From positions 1 through 9,370 of the forward strand of contig DQLO01000145.1 in assembly GCA_015660155.1 (NCBI GenBank): a DNA stretch of 9,370 bases. The letters are read 5' to 3'. This document shows positions 1 through 6,237 of the stretch, in pieces. Source of the DNA: Verrucomicrobiota bacterium (GTDB lineage: Bacteria > Verrucomicrobiota > Verrucomicrobiia > Limisphaerales > UBA1100). Both the position numbers and the translations under genes were made by a program. Positions within the stretch are counted from its first letter, which is position 1; each line of letters starts with the position of its first letter. The notes under the pieces are model-generated. The model ran no database searches, had not been told where the DNA came from, and worked only from the letters and a program-made list of their open reading frames with translations.

Positions 1-687
1 CCTGTGAACAGGCTCAAGCAGCACAACATGTGGGGCGAGTGGTGGCGCTACGTGGGCGGCACGAATTGGCGGCATCCCGAGGGGCCGATTTCTGATATTA
101 CAAAGCGCGGCAATCATCCCGTGGTGCACATCAGTTGGGATGACGCCCGCGCGTATTGCGCGTGGCTCACCGACGCCACCGGCGTGAAGCATCGGCTGCC
201 CACCGAGGCGGAGTGGGAATACGCCGCCCGCGGTGGGCTCGACGGCAAAGAATATGTGTGGGGCGACAAACAACAGCCCGGCGAAAAGCCGCTTGCCAAT
301 ATTTGGCACGGTCGGTTTCCGCGTGAGAATACAAAAGAGGATGGTTTTTACAGCACGGCCCCGGTGGGCACTTTCCCTGCCAATGGCTACGGCCTGCACG
401 ATGTGGCGGGGAATGTTTGGGAGTGGTGCGAGGACTGGTATGCGCCTGCGTATTACGGCGCGAGCCCGGTAAAAAATCCAAGTGGCCCGTTGCAGCAGGA
501 AAGTTTTGACCCCAATGACGGTCGTAATCGAATCCCCAAACGCATTCAGCGTGGCGGTTCGTTTTTGTGCACGGATCTTTATTGCGGCGCGTTCCGGCCT
601 TCGCGGCGGATGAAAAACACGCCGGATTCCGGCTCGCAACATGCGGGTTTTCGGGTGGTGGCTGAGGGCGCTGCGCCAGTGAAATAA
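1..687 (+). CDS. Formylglycine-generating enzyme (SUMF1/FGE family), 5' end outside window
   Basis: FGE family proteins oxidise the active-site cysteine of sulfatases to formylglycine using oxygen and Cu(I). The frame is open at base 1, so the gene starts upstream; the GTG at 4 lies inside the conserved domain and is not a credible start. Roughly the first third of a typical protein, including any signal peptide, is missing. Numbering from that GTG, I see NWRHPEGP (21-28), HPVVHISWDDA (38-48), LPTEAEWEYAARGG (65-78), NIW (99-101), NGYGLHDVAGNVWEW (127-141) and a C-terminal RGGSFLC...GFRVV block. C189 and C194 in SFLCTDLYC have the spacing of the human SUMF1 catalytic pair Cys336/Cys341. NTPDS (205-209) follows as in SUMF1. 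This argues for a true FGE rather than an EgtB-like or structural FGE-sulfatase-domain protein. It converges on a sulfatase-family gene whose own target cysteine is absent, so its substrates are probably encoded elsewhere. Confidence 0.93.
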   Translation, partial: PVNRLKQHNMWGEWWRYVGGTNWRHPEGPISDITKRGNHPVVHISWDDARAYCAWLTDATGVKHRLPTEAEWEYAARGGLDGKEYVWGDKQQPGEKPLANIWHGRFPRENTKEDGFYSTAPVGTFPANGYGLHDVAGNVWEWCEDWYAPAYYGASPVKNPSGPLQQESFDPNDGRNRIPKRIQRGGSFLCTDLYCGAFRPSRRMKNTPDSGSQHAGFRVVAEGAAPVK

Positions 688-716
688 AAAAGACGCCCGG
701 CTTATTCAGCCGGGCG
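684..716 (-). terminator. Intrinsic terminator of the sulfatase gene
   Basis: A perfect 9-bp GC-rich stem, CGCCCGGCT (694-702) with AGCCGGGCG (708-716), has a 5-base loop. The A-rich run at 684-691 becomes a T tract after the stem when read on the - strand, so this is a canonical rho-independent terminator for the gene ending at 745. The T tract overlaps the FGE stop codon. On the + strand there is no following T run, so it is directional. Confidence 0.85.
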
Positions 717-733
717 GTGTTGCGATATCGATC

Positions 734-765
734 CTGCCAACCGGCTAGCGCTTGGCAGATTTTTT
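734..765 (+). terminator. Probable intrinsic terminator of the FGE gene
   Basis: A 7-bp stem, CTGCCAA (734-740) with TTGGCAG (752-758), has an 11-base loop and is followed by A and then six T (760-765) on the + strand. It lies 46 bases after the FGE stop and covers the last codons of the convergent sulfatase gene. The stem is shorter and less GC-rich than that of the opposing terminator, so this one is less certain. Confidence 0.6.
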
Positions 766-2277
766 AGGAGCCGCACGGAGCGGCCAGTAAGTTGATTTCA
801 CCCGGGCCGTGGACAGATGCCCCTCAATTCTTTTCACCACGTCCGGATGCTGCGCGGCCACGTTGCGCGTTTCGCCTTTGTCGTTTTTCAGGTTGTACAG
901 TTCCAACGGTTTGCCCGGCGCGGTGCGTACGGCTTTCCAGTCGCCCTGCCGCACGGCCTGTTGCGAGCCGGTTTCGTGCACTTCCCAGTACAGAAAATCG
1001 TGCTGTTGTTTTTGCGGCAGGCCAATGAGGGTGGGCATCAGCGAGATGCCGTCGGTCTCGCGCGGGGTGGGCAGCCTGGCCACGTGCAGGAGGGTGGGCA
1101 GCATATCCCAAAACGCGAAGGGCTGATCGGTCGCCACGCCGGCTTTCACTTTGCCTTTCCATTTCACAATCATCGGCACGCGGATGCCGCCTTCGTACAG
1201 GCTGCGCTTGATGCCGCGGAAGGGCCCGGCACCCCGGAAAAATTTCGGGTCATTGCCGCCTTCCATATGCGGGCCGTTGTCGCTGGTGAACAGCACGATG
1301 GTGTCCTCCTCCATCTCGTATTCGCGCAGCTTGGCGAGGATTTGGCCGATCGCCTGATCCATCCGGGTGATCATGGCTGCCTTGTTGCGTTCCGGCCGCG
1401 GCCAGCGTTCGCCGGCGTATGGGTTGCTGATCGGGGGAACTTCCATGCCATTGCGCGTTTTTTGCGCGAGCGCGTTGTTCGCGTGCGGCGCGGTGTAGGA
1501 GACGTACAGGAAAAACGGTTTGTACTTGCTTTCCGGCGCGGGTTTATAAATGCGAATGGCGTTCAGCGCCATCTTGGTGATGATGTCGGTACTGTATTGA
1601 ATTCGCCGTCCGCCAGCGTTGGCGTGGATGGGTACGTCGCCATTGAATTGGTTGATGCCGCCAGTGCCCGGCGCGTATCGCCAGAGGAATGTTGGATAAT
1701 AATTGTTGGCATGCAGTTGATCGTTAAACCCTGCCCAATGGCGGAAGCCTTTGCGGAAAGGTTCGCCGGTGGTGCCTTTTTCGCCGAGATTCCATTTGCC
1801 GAGCGCGATGGTCTCGTAGTTGGCGGCCATGAGGATTTGCGGGATGGTGATGTCGATGGCGCGCAGGGGCACGCGGCGGTTGCCGCGGATGTACGCGTGG
1901 CCGGTGTGTTTGCCGGTGAAGAGCGAGCCGCGCGAGGCGTCGCCAATGGAGCTGCCCGCGTAGGCTTGGGTGAAGCGCATGCCCTCCGCCGCCATGCGGT
2001 CGAGGTAGGGCGTTTTGATCACCGGCTGGCCGTAGCAGCCCAGTTCCCCCCAGCCGAGGTCGTCGGCCATGATGAGAATAATATTCGGCGAGCTGGGCCC
2101 CTTGCGTTTTTGGGACTGCACGCCGAGTGGAATCTTCGGCGCATTGGGCCGGGGCGTGCCCAAGCCCGGCCGCGGCACGGGGATGCGTATGGGCTGAGGT
2201 GCGGGTTGGGCCCAAGCGGGCGCGGTCACGGCAAACAAGCAAGCGAACGCAATGCTCTTGCGAATCAATTTCTCCAT
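745..2277 (-). CDS. Secreted sulfatase-family protein lacking the formylglycine cysteine
   Basis: This 510-residue alkaline-phosphatase-superfamily protein has the full length of a type I sulfatase. Residues 1-23 form a signal peptide (K/R-rich start, hydrophobic core, AWA then Q). A Pro-rich linker (24-64) precedes the catalytic domain. Metal-site residues are present: D72-D73 in ADDLGWGE and D333-N334 in TSDNGP. R116, K161 (GKWNLG), H265 (TAPH) and K357 (RGIKRSLYEGG) are also kept. The C-terminal subdomain with GDWKAV and LYNL is complete. The normal C-x-P-S-R signature reads G-D-A-S-R at 112-116, aligning without gaps to the common AGSTVCAPSR form, so the residue to be oxidised is Gly. The usual His of GKWHLG is Asn163; I recall Gly there in many sequences of this HTGH/IRGN subfamily. 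Sulfatase activity is therefore doubtful, and a binding role or altered chemistry is possible. The ATG is supported by a strong Shine-Dalgarno sequence. Confidence 0.9.
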   Translation of the reverse strand: MEKLIRKSIAFACLFAVTAPAWAQPAPQPIRIPVPRPGLGTPRPNAPKIPLGVQSQKRKGPSSPNIILIMADDLGWGELGCYGQPVIKTPYLDRMAAEGMRFTQAYAGSSIGDASRGSLFTGKHTGHAYIRGNRRVPLRAIDITIPQILMAANYETIALGKWNLGEKGTTGEPFRKGFRHWAGFNDQLHANNYYPTFLWRYAPGTGGINQFNGDVPIHANAGGRRIQYSTDIITKMALNAIRIYKPAPESKYKPFFLYVSYTAPHANNALAQKTRNGMEVPPISNPYAGERWPRPERNKAAMITRMDQAIGQILAKLREYEMEEDTIVLFTSDNGPHMEGGNDPKFFRGAGPFRGIKRSLYEGGIRVPMIVKWKGKVKAGVATDQPFAFWDMLPTLLHVARLPTPRETDGISLMPTLIGLPQKQQHDFLYWEVHETGSQQAVRQGDWKAVRTAPGKPLELYNLKNDKGETRNVAAQHPDVVKRIEGHLSTARVKSTYWPLRAAPKKSAKR

Positions 2278-2288
2278 AAGATGTTTTT

Positions 2289-2295
2289 CCTCCTT
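2289..2295 (-). promoter_or_regulatory. Shine-Dalgarno site of the sulfatase gene
   Basis: On the - strand this reads AAGGAGG, eleven bases before the ATG at 2277. It is the clearest ribosome binding site in the window; most other genes here lack one. It fixes the start that yields the signal peptide. Confidence 0.8.
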
Positions 2296-2300
2296 AAGCC

Positions 2301-2326
2301 ACTGGAATCAGCGACTGGAATCAGTA
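2301..2326 (-). repeat. 11-bp direct repeat in the sulfatase leader
   Basis: ACTGGAATCAG occurs at 2301-2311 and again at 2314-2324, a 13-base period with two spacer bases. It lies in the leader just upstream of the sulfatase Shine-Dalgarno site. It could be a paired protein-binding site or a small duplication; sequence alone does not decide. Confidence 0.6.
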
Positions 2327-2343
2327 TGGGTATATTAGCCCGT

Positions 2344-2367
2344 TTGTGAATAAATATTTATTCACAA
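2344..2367 (-). promoter_or_regulatory. Perfect 24-bp AT-rich palindrome, candidate operator
   Basis: TTGTGAATAAAT (2344-2355) is followed directly by its exact reverse complement (2356-2367), with no loop. It lies 67 bases upstream of the sulfatase ATG and 10 bases beyond the larA stop. It is AT-rich in a GC-rich neighbourhood, and no T tract follows on either strand, so a dimeric-repressor or activator site is likelier than a terminator. The TGTGA and TCACA half-sites are 12 bases apart, too wide for CRP/FNR (6 and 4). TTCACA on the - strand, with CATACT 16 bases later, is a weak -35/-10 candidate downstream of the centre. Confidence 0.5.
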
Positions 2368-2377
2368 TTGCCGGCGC

Positions 2378-3643
2378 TCACTCAGTCAAATACGGAATCG
2401 TCAACGGCCCCTGCGGCAGCACGGCCACGCGAGATTCGGGCCCGTGGCGTTCCAGCTCGGCGGCGACCATCGCGCTGATGTCTTCGCAGGGCGTGAGGTG
2501 CGCGGCGCGCAAAGTTTCGGCATCAAGCGAACTGTACACGCGCACATCGGCGCGTTGCTGGATTAGCGCTTGGATCTGCGCTTGCCATTGGTCGGGTTTT
2601 GTAAATCCCGGCGTGGCGAGCAGGCTCAGTACTTCTTCGGGGCTGCGCGCGGTGCGGAGCAGTTGATCCATTGGGCTGTGCTCGGGCACGCCTTCGCGGC
2701 ATTCGCAGGCGAGGATGAGCGTGCCGCCTTCCTTCACGATCCGCGCCCCGGCGCTCATGCCTTTCACGCCCTGATACAAATTGAGGTCCAACGGATAACC
2801 GCTATTGGTCGTCACCACTACGTCGAAGGGTTTCTCCACCGGCTGCATCGCCGTGCGCGCTACAAACTCGCAGCCGGTTTTATGTGCATCAATCAGATTA
2901 CCGGCAAACACATTGGTGATTTGGCGCTGCTCGTTCAAGGTAACGTTCAGCAAAAAACTCGGCCCCGGCCGTTGAGCGATCGCGAGCATTTCCTCCCAAA
3001 TCGGGTTGCCGTACGTGACGCCAAATGTGCTCTTGGGATTGCTGATGTGGTTTGCGTCGTGATTGCTCATCACCGTCTCCAACGCCGCCACGCCGGGCAT
3101 GATGCCCTTGGGGCCGCCGCTGTAGCCGGCAAAAAAATGCGGCTCGATGAAGCCGGTGACAATGCGCAGATCCGCCTCCACGGCGTGGCGATTGATGAGT
3201 GCGGGTGTGCCGTCGTGAGTGGTGCCCAGTTCTATATGCGCATCGCGGTTGAAGGGCTCGGCATTGACCACGCGGTAATTATTGACGACTTCGCGCGTGA
3301 GCATTTGCTCCATCTCCGCGCGCGAATTGGGCCGGTGTGTGCCGAGTTGGTTCAGCAACAAAATGTTTTTGCGTGGGACGTGGGCGAGATGTTCCAGCAA
3401 CCACGGGATGATGCGATCGTTAGGCGTGGCGCGGGTGAGGTCGGTAAAGAGAATGCAAATTTTTGTGTCCGCCTTGATCAACTGCTTGAGCGGTTTCTCG
3501 CCGATCGGATTTTCCAGCGCCGCCAACAGCGAAGCACGTTCATCCGCCAACCCTTCGCGCGGGGTGGGATTGATCACCGTGGTGCGGTCGTCGGGGCATT
3601 CAATGGGCAACTGCCCTTCGCCGTATGCCAGTTGGATTTCCAT
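2378..3643 (-). CDS. larA: LarA-family nickel-pincer racemase/epimerase
   Basis: LarA enzymes racemise 2-hydroxy acids such as lactate or malate using a nickel-pincer nucleotide bound to a lysine. From the ATG at 3643 the protein has 421 residues, the family's usual length. The open frame runs 84 codons further upstream, but those codons lack family similarity and overlap the divergent gene. Visible motifs are AYGEG (6-10), DLTR (68-71), GTHR (101-104), the IEPHFFAGYSGGPKG block (166-180), SNH (193-195) and YPLDLNLYQGVK (283-294). From memory of Lactobacillus plantarum LarA, its His108, His174, Lys184, His200, Tyr294, Lys298 and Trp358 correspond to H103, H169, K179, H195, Y290, K294 and W353. 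Catalytic competence is likely. The exact substrate cannot be read from sequence, and no larB/larC/larE cofactor genes are in the window. No clear Shine-Dalgarno site precedes the ATG. The sulfatase gene follows 100 bases downstream on the same strand. Confidence 0.88.
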   Translation of the reverse strand: MEIQLAYGEGQLPIECPDDRTTVINPTPREGLADERASLLAALENPIGEKPLKQLIKADTKICILFTDLTRATPNDRIIPWLLEHLAHVPRKNILLLNQLGTHRPNSRAEMEQMLTREVVNNYRVVNAEPFNRDAHIELGTTHDGTPALINRHAVEADLRIVTGFIEPHFFAGYSGGPKGIMPGVAALETVMSNHDANHISNPKSTFGVTYGNPIWEEMLAIAQRPGPSFLLNVTLNEQRQITNVFAGNLIDAHKTGCEFVARTAMQPVEKPFDVVVTTNSGYPLDLNLYQGVKGMSAGARIVKEGGTLILACECREGVPEHSPMDQLLRTARSPEEVLSLLATPGFTKPDQWQAQIQALIQQRADVRVYSSLDAETLRAAHLTPCEDISAMVAAELERHGPESRVAVLPQGPLTIPYLTE

Positions 3644-3694
3644 CCGCGCGCAGTATGCCGTCCGCACGCGGCGGGGCCAAGGCAAATGCGGGGC

Positions 3695-3722
3695 TTGAAA
3701 AAAACAGGAAAATTCGTATGCT
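3695..3722 (+). promoter_or_regulatory. Candidate promoter of the M48 peptidase gene
   Basis: TTGAAA (3695-3700) and TATGCT (3717-3722), 16 bases apart, resemble sigma-70 -35 and -10 boxes. A start site about 7 bases beyond would fall at or next to the ATG at 3729, giving a leaderless or nearly leaderless mRNA. This fits the absence of a well-placed Shine-Dalgarno site, but the match is only moderate. Confidence 0.35.
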
Positions 3723-3732
3723 CCGCCAATGA
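3718..3732 (+). other. Possible four-codon upstream ORF overlapping the M48 start
   Basis: ATG-CTC-CGC-CAA-TGA encodes MLRQ. Its stop overlaps the M48 start codon as ATGA (3729-3732). AGGAA (3706-3710) lies 7 bases before this small ORF, a proper spacing, but 18 bases before the M48 ATG, which is too far. Translation could thus be coupled. It competes with the leaderless-mRNA reading of the same bases and may be chance. Confidence 0.25.
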
Positions 3733-4766
3733 GGTTTGGGGCAAAAATCGAATCTGCCGTTTTGGCTTTGCTGTTGGCGGGGACAGTCGCGTGCACCACC
3801 GTGCCGGAGACGGGCCGCTCGCAGCTCAATCTGATTTCCCCCTCGATGGAACGCAGCATGGGGCGCGATGCGTTTACCAATCTCAAAGCCAGCACGCCGC
3901 TGAGTAGTGATCAAAACGCCACCGCCATTCTGCAACGCGTGGGCAGTCGCATCGCCGCCGTGGCTAATCTGCCGAAGGCGCAATGGGAGTTTGTGCTCTT
4001 CGATAACAGCCAAGCCAATGCCTTTTGTTTGCCCGGCGGCAAGGTGGGCGTTTACTCAGGAATGTTGCAAATCACCCAAACCGAAGCCGGCCTCGCCACG
4101 GTGTTGGCGCACGAGGTGGCGCACGCGGTGGCCCATCACGGTGCGGAACGCATCAGCCGCTTGATTGTAGTACAGGGCGTGGGGCTGGTGTTGATTTCTC
4201 AATTCATCAAAATGGATGCCACCTCAAAGAATGCCTTGATGATCGCGTACGGCCTCGGCACCACGCTCGGCACCGAGCTGCCGCACAGTCGGCTGCAGGA
4301 AAGTGAGGCGGACCGCATCGGATTGTTGTACATGGCGCGCGCGGGATACGATCCGGCGGAGGCGATTAAGTTTTGGCAACGCTTCGCCGAATACAACCGC
4401 GCCCAAGGCGGCAGCCGCACACCGTGGTTTTTGCGCACCCATCCGCTGGACGAACAACGCATCGAAGATCTCAAACGCCTCCTGCCCGAAGCCCAACTCC
4501 AATACCGTCCGCGCGGAAAAGAAGATCCGCCCGCCACCACCACGCCCACGTTACCAAAAGAAATTTCCAAAACCATCACCCTCATCAACCCCAAAACCGG
4601 TGAGCGCAAAGTCATCCCGTGGAAACCCGGCATGACCATTTACACCGCCCGCCGCAAAGCCGGCATTCGCCCCAGCGGCCCGCCCCAACTCACCCGCGCC
4701 GGAAAACTCCGCCCCGCCAAACCCGCCACCACCCTCAAAGCCGGTGACGTCGTCCGCTGGAAATAG
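3729..4766 (+). CDS. M48-family zinc metallopeptidase, probable lipoprotein, with C-terminal extension
   Basis: This 345-residue protein resembles periplasmic M48 peptidases of the LoiP/BepA/Oma1 type, which are involved in envelope protein quality control. Residues 1-22 look like a lipoprotein signal: a short basic start, VLALLLAG and then Cys22. The lipobox TVAC is imperfect, so lipidation is likely but not certain. The peptidase domain covers about 35-260, with NAFCLPGGKVGVYSG (97-111), the zinc motif HEVAH (128-132), the probable third ligand E191 in SRLQESEAD (187-195), and THPLDEQRI (237-245). All expected catalytic residues are present. Residues about 262-345 are an addition: a Pro/Thr linker, then a small domain with KPGMTIYTARRKAGI (299-313) and LKAGDVVRWK (336-345), reminiscent of a beta-grasp SLBB-type fold. 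It diverges from larA across an 85-base gap. Its 3' half uses mostly C-ending codons, unlike the next gene. Confidence 0.9.
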   Translation: MRFGAKIESAVLALLLAGTVACTTVPETGRSQLNLISPSMERSMGRDAFTNLKASTPLSSDQNATAILQRVGSRIAAVANLPKAQWEFVLFDNSQANAFCLPGGKVGVYSGMLQITQTEAGLATVLAHEVAHAVAHHGAERISRLIVVQGVGLVLISQFIKMDATSKNALMIAYGLGTTLGTELPHSRLQESEADRIGLLYMARAGYDPAEAIKFWQRFAEYNRAQGGSRTPWFLRTHPLDEQRIEDLKRLLPEAQLQYRPRGKEDPPATTTPTLPKEISKTITLINPKTGERKVIPWKPGMTIYTARRKAGIRPSGPPQLTRAGKLRPAKPATTLKAGDVVRWK

Positions 4767-4809
4767 CGTGAGGCTTGTTTCCCTGGTGCCTTTCGCCTAA
4801 CTTTTTGGC

Positions 4810-6168
4810 ATGTCCACTACTGGCCCTCAGGATGCGCCGACTCATTGGCGCGGGATTATTCGGCATCTTGGGCCGGGGTTGATTATCACCGCTTGCATTG
4901 TGGGCTCGGGGGAGCTGATTGCCACGCCGATGGTGGGGGCGGAGTATGGGTTCAGTTTGCTGTGGTTCATCATCGGCGGATGTATGATCAAGGTGCTGGT
5001 GCAGGTGGAGCTGGGGCGGTTCGCGATTTCAAAGGGTATGACGACCTTGCAGGCGATGAACACGATTCCGGGGCCGCGGCTGGTGGTGTCTTGGTTGGTG
5101 TGGTGTTGGCTGTTTATGTTTGTTGGGATTTTGTTTCAGCTCGGCGGCATTGTGGGTGGGGTGGGGAAGGTGGTGGCGGAGTTGGGCTGGTTCGCGGGAT
5201 TGGGGGGCACGGGAATTTTCACGATTGACCGTTTGATCGCGCTGGCGGTGTCGGCGGCGACGGTGGCGATTTTGGCTTCGGGCAAGTACAAACCGGTGGA
5301 GTTGTTTTCCGTCATTATGGTGGTGTTGTTTGTGCTGGCGACTTTGTTTGCATTGGGCAGTTTGCAATGGTCGCCGGCGATGGAGGCGCACGCGATTTCG
5401 TGGGGCGATATTCGCGAGGGATTTCAGTTCCGTTTGCCGGGGGATTTTTCCACGGCGTTCGCGGCGTTCGGGATTATTGGCGTGGGGGCGTCGGAATTGA
5501 TTTATTATCCATACTGGTGTTTGGAAAAAGGCTACGCGCGCAATGTCGGCACGCCGAATCCGACGAAGGTGTGGTATCGGCGCACGCAAGGTTGGCTGCG
5601 GGTGATGCGGATTGATGCGTGTGTGTCGATGGTGGTTTATACGGGCGCGACGGTGGCGTTTTTTCTGCTGGGCGCGGCGCTGCTGCACGGCACCTCGGGA
5701 GTGAGCAATGACACGATGATCGCGGATCTCTCCAAAATGTACGCGCCGCTTGGCAAGGCGGGGTTGACGATATTTTTGGTGGGCGCGTTTGTGGTTTTGT
5801 TTTCCACAATGGTGACGGCTTCGGCTTCGAACGCGCGATTGTTGGCGGATGGGTTGGTGTTGTTTCAACTGAAGAAACCGCGCAACGAAAAGGAGCGCGC
5901 AAAGTTGCTGAGCCAATGTTGCATCGTGGTGCCGATGGTGTGCGCGGGGGTGTATTTGTTTGTGGGCGCGCCGGTGTCGCTGGTGTTGGTGGGCGGCGTG
6001 GCGCAGGCGTTGATGCTGCCGTTCCTCGCGGGCGCGGCACTGTATTTCCGCTACAAACAAACCGACAAACCGCTGCAACCGGGCAAGGTGTGGACGGCGT
6101 TGCTGTGGGTTTCGGCGATCGCGATGGCGGCGGTGGGGTTGTTTCAGTTTTACCAAAAATTGACTTAA
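4810..6168 (+). CDS. Nramp-superfamily membrane transporter with non-canonical metal-site motifs
   Basis: This 452-residue integral membrane protein has about 11 hydrophobic segments and the start and overall layout of Nramp (MntH/SLC11) proteins: HLGPGLIITACIVGSGEL (19-36), GAEYGFSLLW (43-52), then a long hydrophobic series. Canonical Nramps carry DPGN in helix 1 and MPH in helix 6, which bind Mn2+ or Fe2+. Here helix 1 has G32-S-G-E35 and the helix-6 region has G226-A-S-E229, followed by LIYYPYW. Both positions have Glu-Leu-Ile after a Gly/Ser turn, echoing the inverted-repeat symmetry of the fold. The substrate is therefore open: a metal, another cation, or an organic solute. An M48 gene lies 43 bases upstream and hemQ 69 bases downstream, all on the + strand, so co-transcription is possible. 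No Shine-Dalgarno site is visible. Codon use is strongly G/T-ending, unlike its neighbours. Confidence 0.85.
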   Translation: MSTTGPQDAPTHWRGIIRHLGPGLIITACIVGSGELIATPMVGAEYGFSLLWFIIGGCMIKVLVQVELGRFAISKGMTTLQAMNTIPGPRLVVSWLVWCWLFMFVGILFQLGGIVGGVGKVVAELGWFAGLGGTGIFTIDRLIALAVSAATVAILASGKYKPVELFSVIMVVLFVLATLFALGSLQWSPAMEAHAISWGDIREGFQFRLPGDFSTAFAAFGIIGVGASELIYYPYWCLEKGYARNVGTPNPTKVWYRRTQGWLRVMRIDACVSMVVYTGATVAFFLLGAALLHGTSGVSNDTMIADLSKMYAPLGKAGLTIFLVGAFVVLFSTMVTASASNARLLADGLVLFQLKKPRNEKERAKLLSQCCIVVPMVCAGVYLFVGAPVSLVLVGGVAQALMLPFLAGAALYFRYKQTDKPLQPGKVWTALLWVSAIAMAAVGLFQFYQKLT

Positions 6169-6237
6169 CCGCCTCGTCGTCGGGATTTCCTTTGCCAAAT
6201 GGCCGGAGATTGAACAGGCTCCGCCCTTCCGAAAATT

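Noticed and set aside
817..2349. Long + strand open frame of 510 codons opposite the sulfatase gene
   Set aside because: It is antisense to a gene with clear motifs, signal peptide and Shine-Dalgarno site; its translation shows no family motif and is Arg/Ala/Gly/His-rich, as expected from a GC-rich shadow frame.
2344..2367. The AT palindrome as a CRP/FNR box or a larA terminator
   Set aside because: The half-site spacing is wrong for CRP and FNR, the stem is AT-rich, and no T tract follows on the - strand.
3644..3895. 84-codon N-terminal extension of larA
   Set aside because: The LarA family begins at about MEIQLAYGEG; the extension would overlap the divergent M48 coding region in antisense and looks non-homologous.
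2570..3907. 445-codon + strand open frame opposite larA
   Set aside because: The larA frame carries all catalytic motifs; the antisense translation has no recognisable domain and runs into the M48 gene.
6190..6232. Short CGGAG/CTCCG dyad between the Nramp-like gene and hemQ
   Set aside because: Five base pairs with no T tract is within chance expectation for GC-rich DNA.
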